A DNA stretch of 64,000 nt, from the NCBI GenBank assembly GCA_013298765.1, contig JAAFJA010000001.1, positions 496,001 through 560,000 on the forward strand. The letters are read 5' to 3'. Source of the DNA: Betaproteobacteria bacterium. GTDB taxonomy: Bacteria; Pseudomonadota; Gammaproteobacteria; Burkholderiales; Casimicrobiaceae. Shown piece by piece: positions 63,224-64,000 of this stretch (position 1 is the stretch's first letter; each line of letters opens with the position of its first letter). The position numbers and the translations under genes are program-made. The notes beneath the pieces are model-generated. The model had not been told where the DNA came from. It made no database searches and saw only the letters and a program-made list of their open reading frames with translations.

Positions 63224-63787
63224 GTGCCCGAAGCCCCTCCGGAAATCACTGAACTTTTGCAAGCTGCCCAGTCGGGCGGCGAATCCGCGCGCTCGTCTCT
63301 TTTCGAAGCGGTGTACCGGGAACTCAAAGCGCTGGCTCGCTCCAAAGTGTCGCGCGAATCAACCCTCACGCTTCTTTCGCCCACGAGTTTGGTGCACGAA
63401 TCGTACGAACGGCTCTTCAAGTACGACGCCAAAAACGTCGAAAACCGTAAGCTCTTCTTTGGCTACGCAAGCAAAGTGATGCGCAGCGTGATCGTCGACT
63501 ATGTGCGCGAGCGCGATGCGGAAAAGCGCGGCGGCGGTGCTCAGGGCGTCACGCTCGTCACAGAGCTTGCAGGTGAACGCGTAGATCACACGCGCGTGCT
63601 AGCCGTGAACGAAGCGATGCAGCAACTCAAAGAAATTGATCAGCGCTGCCACGACTTGGTCGAGCTACGCTACTTCGGCGGCTTTTCCGTTGAAGAATGC
63701 GCCGAAGCGCTCGGGATATCACTCGCTACCGCCGCGCGCGATTGGGAAAAAGCGCGGGCGTTTTTGGCTTATCGACTAGGTGATTGA
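63224..63787 (+). CDS. ECF-type RNA polymerase sigma factor
   Basis: 187 aa. Region 2 (LVHESYERLFKYDA, FFGYASKVMRSVIVDYVRER) and region 4 (LKEIDQRCHDLVELRYFGGF, SVEECAEALGISLATAARDW) are complete. It belongs to the group with a long N-terminal extension often encoded beside Ser/Thr kinases with TPR repeats. GTG 63224 start. It converges with, and overlaps by 19 bp, the next gene on the minus strand. Confidence 0.92.
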   Translation: MPEAPPEITELLQAAQSGGESARSSLFEAVYRELKALARSKVSRESTLTLLSPTSLVHESYERLFKYDAKNVENRKLFFGYASKVMRSVIVDYVRERDAEKRGGGAQGVTLVTELAGERVDHTRVLAVNEAMQQLKEIDQRCHDLVELRYFGGFSVEECAEALGISLATAARDWEKARAFLAYRLGD

Positions 63788-64000
63788 GACTTGCGCTCTG
63801 CGCGCATGCCCTCGATTCGAGTACGTAGTTGCTCGGCATTAGCGAGTTCAACTGGATTGTTTTCAGCTTTTTTCCAACCTGCAATGGCTGCGGCTAGCGC
63901 GTCTAGTGACGCATCGAATTTGTTTTCGCGCGCGAGCATTCGTGCACGAACCTGCTGCACGAACTCCATCCCACGCGTCCCAATCACTATAGTTGGGGCG
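63769..64000 (-). CDS. C-terminal end of an unidentified helical protein
   Basis: About 76 codons, open to the right edge. ARMLARENKFDASLDALAAA and AEQLRTRIEGMRAERKSQ look like the last helices of a TPR-type domain. A Ser/Thr kinase with TPR repeats is a usual neighbour of such sigma factors, so this may be its C-terminus; the kinase part is not visible. Confidence 0.5.
   Translation of the reverse strand, partial: APTIVIGTRGMEFVQQVRARMLARENKFDASLDALAAAIAGWKKAENNPVELANAEQLRTRIEGMRAERKSQSPSR

Overview
The window looks like a chromosomal segment of a GC-rich betaproteobacterium, probably Burkholderiales. No ribosomal RNA or ribosomal protein gene is present to fix the lineage. The inference rests on family content: a PhaR/phasin polyhydroxyalkanoate pair, two tripartite-tricarboxylate (Bug-type) binding proteins, an acetoacetyl-CoA synthetase plus a ScoAB CoA-transferase, an ETF-ubiquinone oxidoreductase, an IPTL-CTERM-type surface protein and an RpfE-like gene directly before recJ.

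Layout. 1-3.6 kb: a DinG-type helicase (cut by the left edge) and a six-haem cytochrome with a P460-like front end. 3.8-9.8 kb: a very long HEAT/DUF349 protein, an RpfE-like protein and RecJ. 10-16.5 kb: a periplasmic cupredoxin-like protein, a PAS-GGDEF enzyme, cupin, GST, small membrane proteins and an XRE regulator. 16.6-20.3 kb: a two-gene operon encoding a NERD-UvrD helicase and an OLD-type ATPase-TOPRIM nuclease, which is the strongest defence-system candidate here. 20.9-24.7 kb: a small exported protein, a relic of a rimO 3' end, a large secreted LamG/dockerin-like protein and intact rimO. 24.8-26.2 kb: the divergent phaR/phasin pair with shared operator-like repeats. 26.6-34.9 kb: aldo/keto reductase, acetyltransferase, a gene-free block with structured-RNA signatures, a Bug protein, a K+ channel, a saccharopine-dehydrogenase-like protein, ilvB and a divergent Lrp regulator. 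35.2-37.7 kb: an M35 metallopeptidase followed by a stand-alone copy of its N-terminal domain, three tandem 140-bp repeats and tRNA-His, tRNA-Arg and tRNA-Pro. 37.9-42.4 kb: a TonB-C protein, a UMF1-type MFS permease and a coupled FHA-like/trypsin-like pair. 42.8-50.1 kb: acyl-CoA and ketone-body genes (scoAB, acetoacetyl-CoA synthetase, thioesterase, ETF-QO). 50-60 kb: acetyltransferase, CNNM/CorC-type protein, AEC permease, a DnaQ/GIY-YIG nuclease, galactarate dehydratase with a divergent Bug protein, DUF2237 and DUF3703 proteins. 60.2-64 kb: a CSLREA/beta-helix surface protein, REP-like repeats, a secreted protein, an ECF sigma factor and the 3' end of another gene.

How genes fit together. 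PhaR, phasin, ScoAB, acetoacetyl-CoA synthetase, the thioesterase and ETF-QO suggest storage and recovery of carbon through PHB, acetoacetate and acyl-CoA. GarD with its Bug protein suggests use of aldaric acids. The helicase/nuclease operon is a self-contained candidate antiviral module.

Two patterns cut across the window. Several genes have a -10-like hexamer only 6-7 nt before the start codon, suggesting leaderless mRNAs. AT-rich intergenic islands with TAGCCCAAWTT-type palindromes recur, all lying just 3' of a gene.
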